DNA from: Pseudomonas sp.
Lineage (GTDB): Bacteria > Pseudomonadota > Gammaproteobacteria > Pseudomonadales > Pseudomonadaceae
Reading direction: 5' to 3'
Length of the DNA stretch: 64,000 bases
NCBI RefSeq assembly: GCF_030690725.1
Contig: NZ_JAUYGD010000029.1
Location: forward strand, 1 to 64,000
Numbering within the stretch: position 1 is the stretch's first letter; each line of letters starts with the position of its first letter. A program made the position numbers and the translations under genes. Shown here in pieces: positions 62,577 to 64,000 of this stretch. The notes below the pieces were generated by a model, which ran no database searches, was not told the DNA's origin, and saw only the letters and a list, made by a program, of their open reading frames with translations.

Positions 62577-62619
62577 CCCTTGAAGGAAAGGAACCCCATA
62601 AATTCAAGGGTTCCAGACG
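62577..62619. other. Element end / attachment-site region with inverted repeat
   Basis: Between the tesA break and the integrase ATG, GGAACCC (62590-62596) and GGGTTCC (62608-62614) form an inverted repeat that may be an integrase arm or core-flanking site. The att core itself should overlap the tesA junction near 62573-62585. Confidence 0.5.
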
Positions 62620-64000
62620 ATGACCACTCAGCAGCATGCCAAAACCGTTAGAAATCTGTTAGAAAACGCCCCGCTCAAACTGGCCACCCAACTGGCTAAG
62701 CCTTGGCACTACAGACGCAATGGGCGCTATTACCTCCGCTTCCGCCCCAAAGGCCGACCGTTCGTCACCTTCACCCTTTCTCTTCGCACTACAGACCGGA
62801 CCACTGCAATGGAACTCTCGAAGGACATCCTCCGGGCTCTCGCCGTCTTTCACCTTGATCAACCTCAAGCAACCTGGGACGAGCTGAAGGCGCAGCTCAT
62901 TGTGATCGCAGAGGAGTGCTTATCAATGGCCCACGGTGATGAGTCGCTGGTGGCCTACAGCATGATCTACGACGAAGTTAGGTCTGCCCTGGCTCAAGGA
63001 AGCGCTAAGGCATCCCTGAATGTGGACCAGCAGCGTGCATTAGGTGTCGGCCAGCAGATACTAAAGGCCGCACAAGCTCGCCTACATGGTCAGCCAGACG
63101 ATCTTGTAAGAATCATTGACGACCTCAATGAAAGAAGCGCCATTGATAGTCACGCCCTTGCTTCCCCTTCCCTATCTGTAGGCACCTCTAAGGAACCCTT
63201 GGCGTGGGACAAGTTGGCGGACAGCTACATGGCCGAGCACAGCGCCGACTTAAAGGACTCCACACGGACAAGCCTGCTGAACAACCACAAGGTCATCCAA
63301 AGGGCCTTCGAGGCCATCGGTGTAGCTGACCTCAGGGTTCATACCAGAGACGACCTTGTGAAACTGAGGGGAAATCTGGCTGAGACCCGTATGGCCTCGA
63401 CAGTAAACGGCCTGATTCAAAACCTTACTACCGTGCTGAGCTGGGGTGTCCGTAACGACCACTTGGCCAAGGCCTACACCACCAAACTCAAGTTCACCAA
63501 AGGGGCGGACAGCTCACGCAAAGCCTTCTCACGGGAGCAGGTAGTCGCCCTTATGGATCATGCAGGAGGGATGCCTGCTGACTCCTGGGAGCGCTGGGCT
63601 TTGTCTCTTCTTGCGATTACCGGGGGACGTGTTGGTGAAATCTGTCAGCTAACCAAAGTCGATGTTCAGAATGTGGATGGATATTGGTGCATCGACATCA
63701 ACGAACAGACCGGAGAGAAGTCGGTTAAGAACAAGCACAGTATCCGCAGGATTCCTCTTGTGGGTGGTGCCTTGGGGTTCGACCTCACAGCGTTCCTAAC
63801 GGCAGTCAAAGCGAACGCCCTACCCTCTGACCACCAAGACTTCCTGAGGACCAAGGACGGACGACCAAGGCCTACGGACGCCGCAGCGAAGGCAGCACGA
63901 GGCAGTAAGGCGCTCGGGACTTTGCTCAGGAAAGTTCTCGGGGAAAGCCTGGACGAGAACCAGACGCTCCATTCACTGCGGCACCATCTGGTCTCCTCAA
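62620..64000 (+). CDS. Tyrosine recombinase (integrase), 3' end outside the window
   Basis: An open frame runs from ATG 62620 through the window end without a stop (460 codons seen). The catalytic domain shows Arg337 in ITGGRVGEICQLTKVDV and the H-x-x-R-H box HSLRHH (His451, Arg454, His455); the nucleophile Tyr should lie just past the window. The middle (~195-300) is a SAM-like core-binding domain (ADSYMAEHSADLKDSTRTSL), and the N terminus has a DUF6538-like start (WHYRRNGRYYLRFRPKGRPF). Codon use (AGG, TTA, AGA, ATA) differs from the neighbours, as expected for transferred DNA. It lies directly at the tesA break. Confidence 0.92.
   Translation, partial: MTTQQHAKTVRNLLENAPLKLATQLAKPWHYRRNGRYYLRFRPKGRPFVTFTLSLRTTDRTTAMELSKDILRALAVFHLDQPQATWDELKAQLIVIAEECLSMAHGDESLVAYSMIYDEVRSALAQGSAKASLNVDQQRALGVGQQILKAAQARLHGQPDDLVRIIDDLNERSAIDSHALASPSLSVGTSKEPLAWDKLADSYMAEHSADLKDSTRTSLLNNHKVIQRAFEAIGVADLRVHTRDDLVKLRGNLAETRMASTVNGLIQNLTTVLSWGVRNDHLAKAYTTKLKFTKGADSSRKAFSREQVVALMDHAGGMPADSWERWALSLLAITGGRVGEICQLTKVDVQNVDGYWCIDINEQTGEKSVKNKHSIRRIPLVGGALGFDLTAFLTAVKANALPSDHQDFLRTKDGRPRPTDAAAKAARGSKALGTLLRKVLGESLDENQTLHSLRHHLVSS

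Noticed and set aside
1..64000. tRNA, rRNA genes and CRISPR arrays
   Set aside because: I looked for cloverleaf T-arm and anticodon patterns, conserved rRNA blocks and regularly spaced repeats and saw none; a dedicated tRNA scan was not possible.

Overview
The window is chromosomal DNA of a Pseudomonas (Gammaproteobacteria) that is not P. aeruginosa but shares much of its gene order. Diagnostic genes are oprF-sigX-cmpX-crfX-cmaX, oprI, the nasS/nasT pair and thrH. From memory, most of the window follows the P. aeruginosa PA1756-PA1795 order in reverse. Three departures stand out: a propionate (prp) block next to ppsR, the absence of the nirBD/nitrate reductase genes before cobA, and an oprI-ldt-tesA block after cysH. 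Gene calls rest on recognisable protein families; no searches were run.

Layout. (1) 0-10 kb is housekeeping: cysS, glnS, ppiB, lpxH, miaE, a universal stress protein behind an Anr-type box, a DUF1289 protein and acnB. (2) 10-26 kb is a nitrate assimilation region: nasS-nasT, an ABC nitrate importer (nrtA, nrtB, ATPase), an MFS nitrate transporter (nasA), a PP2C phosphatase-kinase fusion and cobA. Four transcription units here (nasST, nrtABC, nasA, cobA) each have a -24/-12 sigma-54 promoter, a small hairpin with an A-x-x-G-x-x hexaloop (ANTAR/NasT target) and an intrinsic terminator before the start codon. That pattern implies NtrC activation plus NasT antitermination. An alginate-lyase-like PL7 gene, a membrane sulfatase-fold protein behind a PmrA-like box and a thioesterase lie among them. 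(3) 26-32 kb holds the envelope-stress cluster oprF-sigX-cmpX-crfX-cmaX, then rraA, a Rieske protein and an alpha/beta hydrolase. (4) 32-42 kb holds ppsA/ppsR and the 2-methylcitrate genes prpF-acnD-prpC-prpB with their GntR regulator. (5) 42-46 kb is a three-gene unit: exported retropepsin-like protease, 7TM inactive transglutaminase, ATP-grasp ligase. (6) 45.6-56.4 kb is a Fil-like envelope/surface locus: small exported protein, C39-like peptidase, two outer-membrane barrels and a TWVD-repeat protein, next to two MalT-like LuxR regulators. (7) 56.5-62.6 kb has pabB, thrH, cysH, a GNAT protein, oprI, an L,D-transpeptidase, a small hypothetical gene and the 3' half of tesA. (8) 62.6 kb to the end is a tyrosine recombinase at the edge of an integrated element that has split tesA; it runs off the window.

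Non-coding highlights: three copies of an 81-bp structured repeat with covarying stems plus a shorter relative; a 16-bp long-range stem in the acnB leader; several perfect intergenic inverted repeats; and many bidirectional terminators between convergent genes. No rRNA, tRNA or CRISPR array was recognised.
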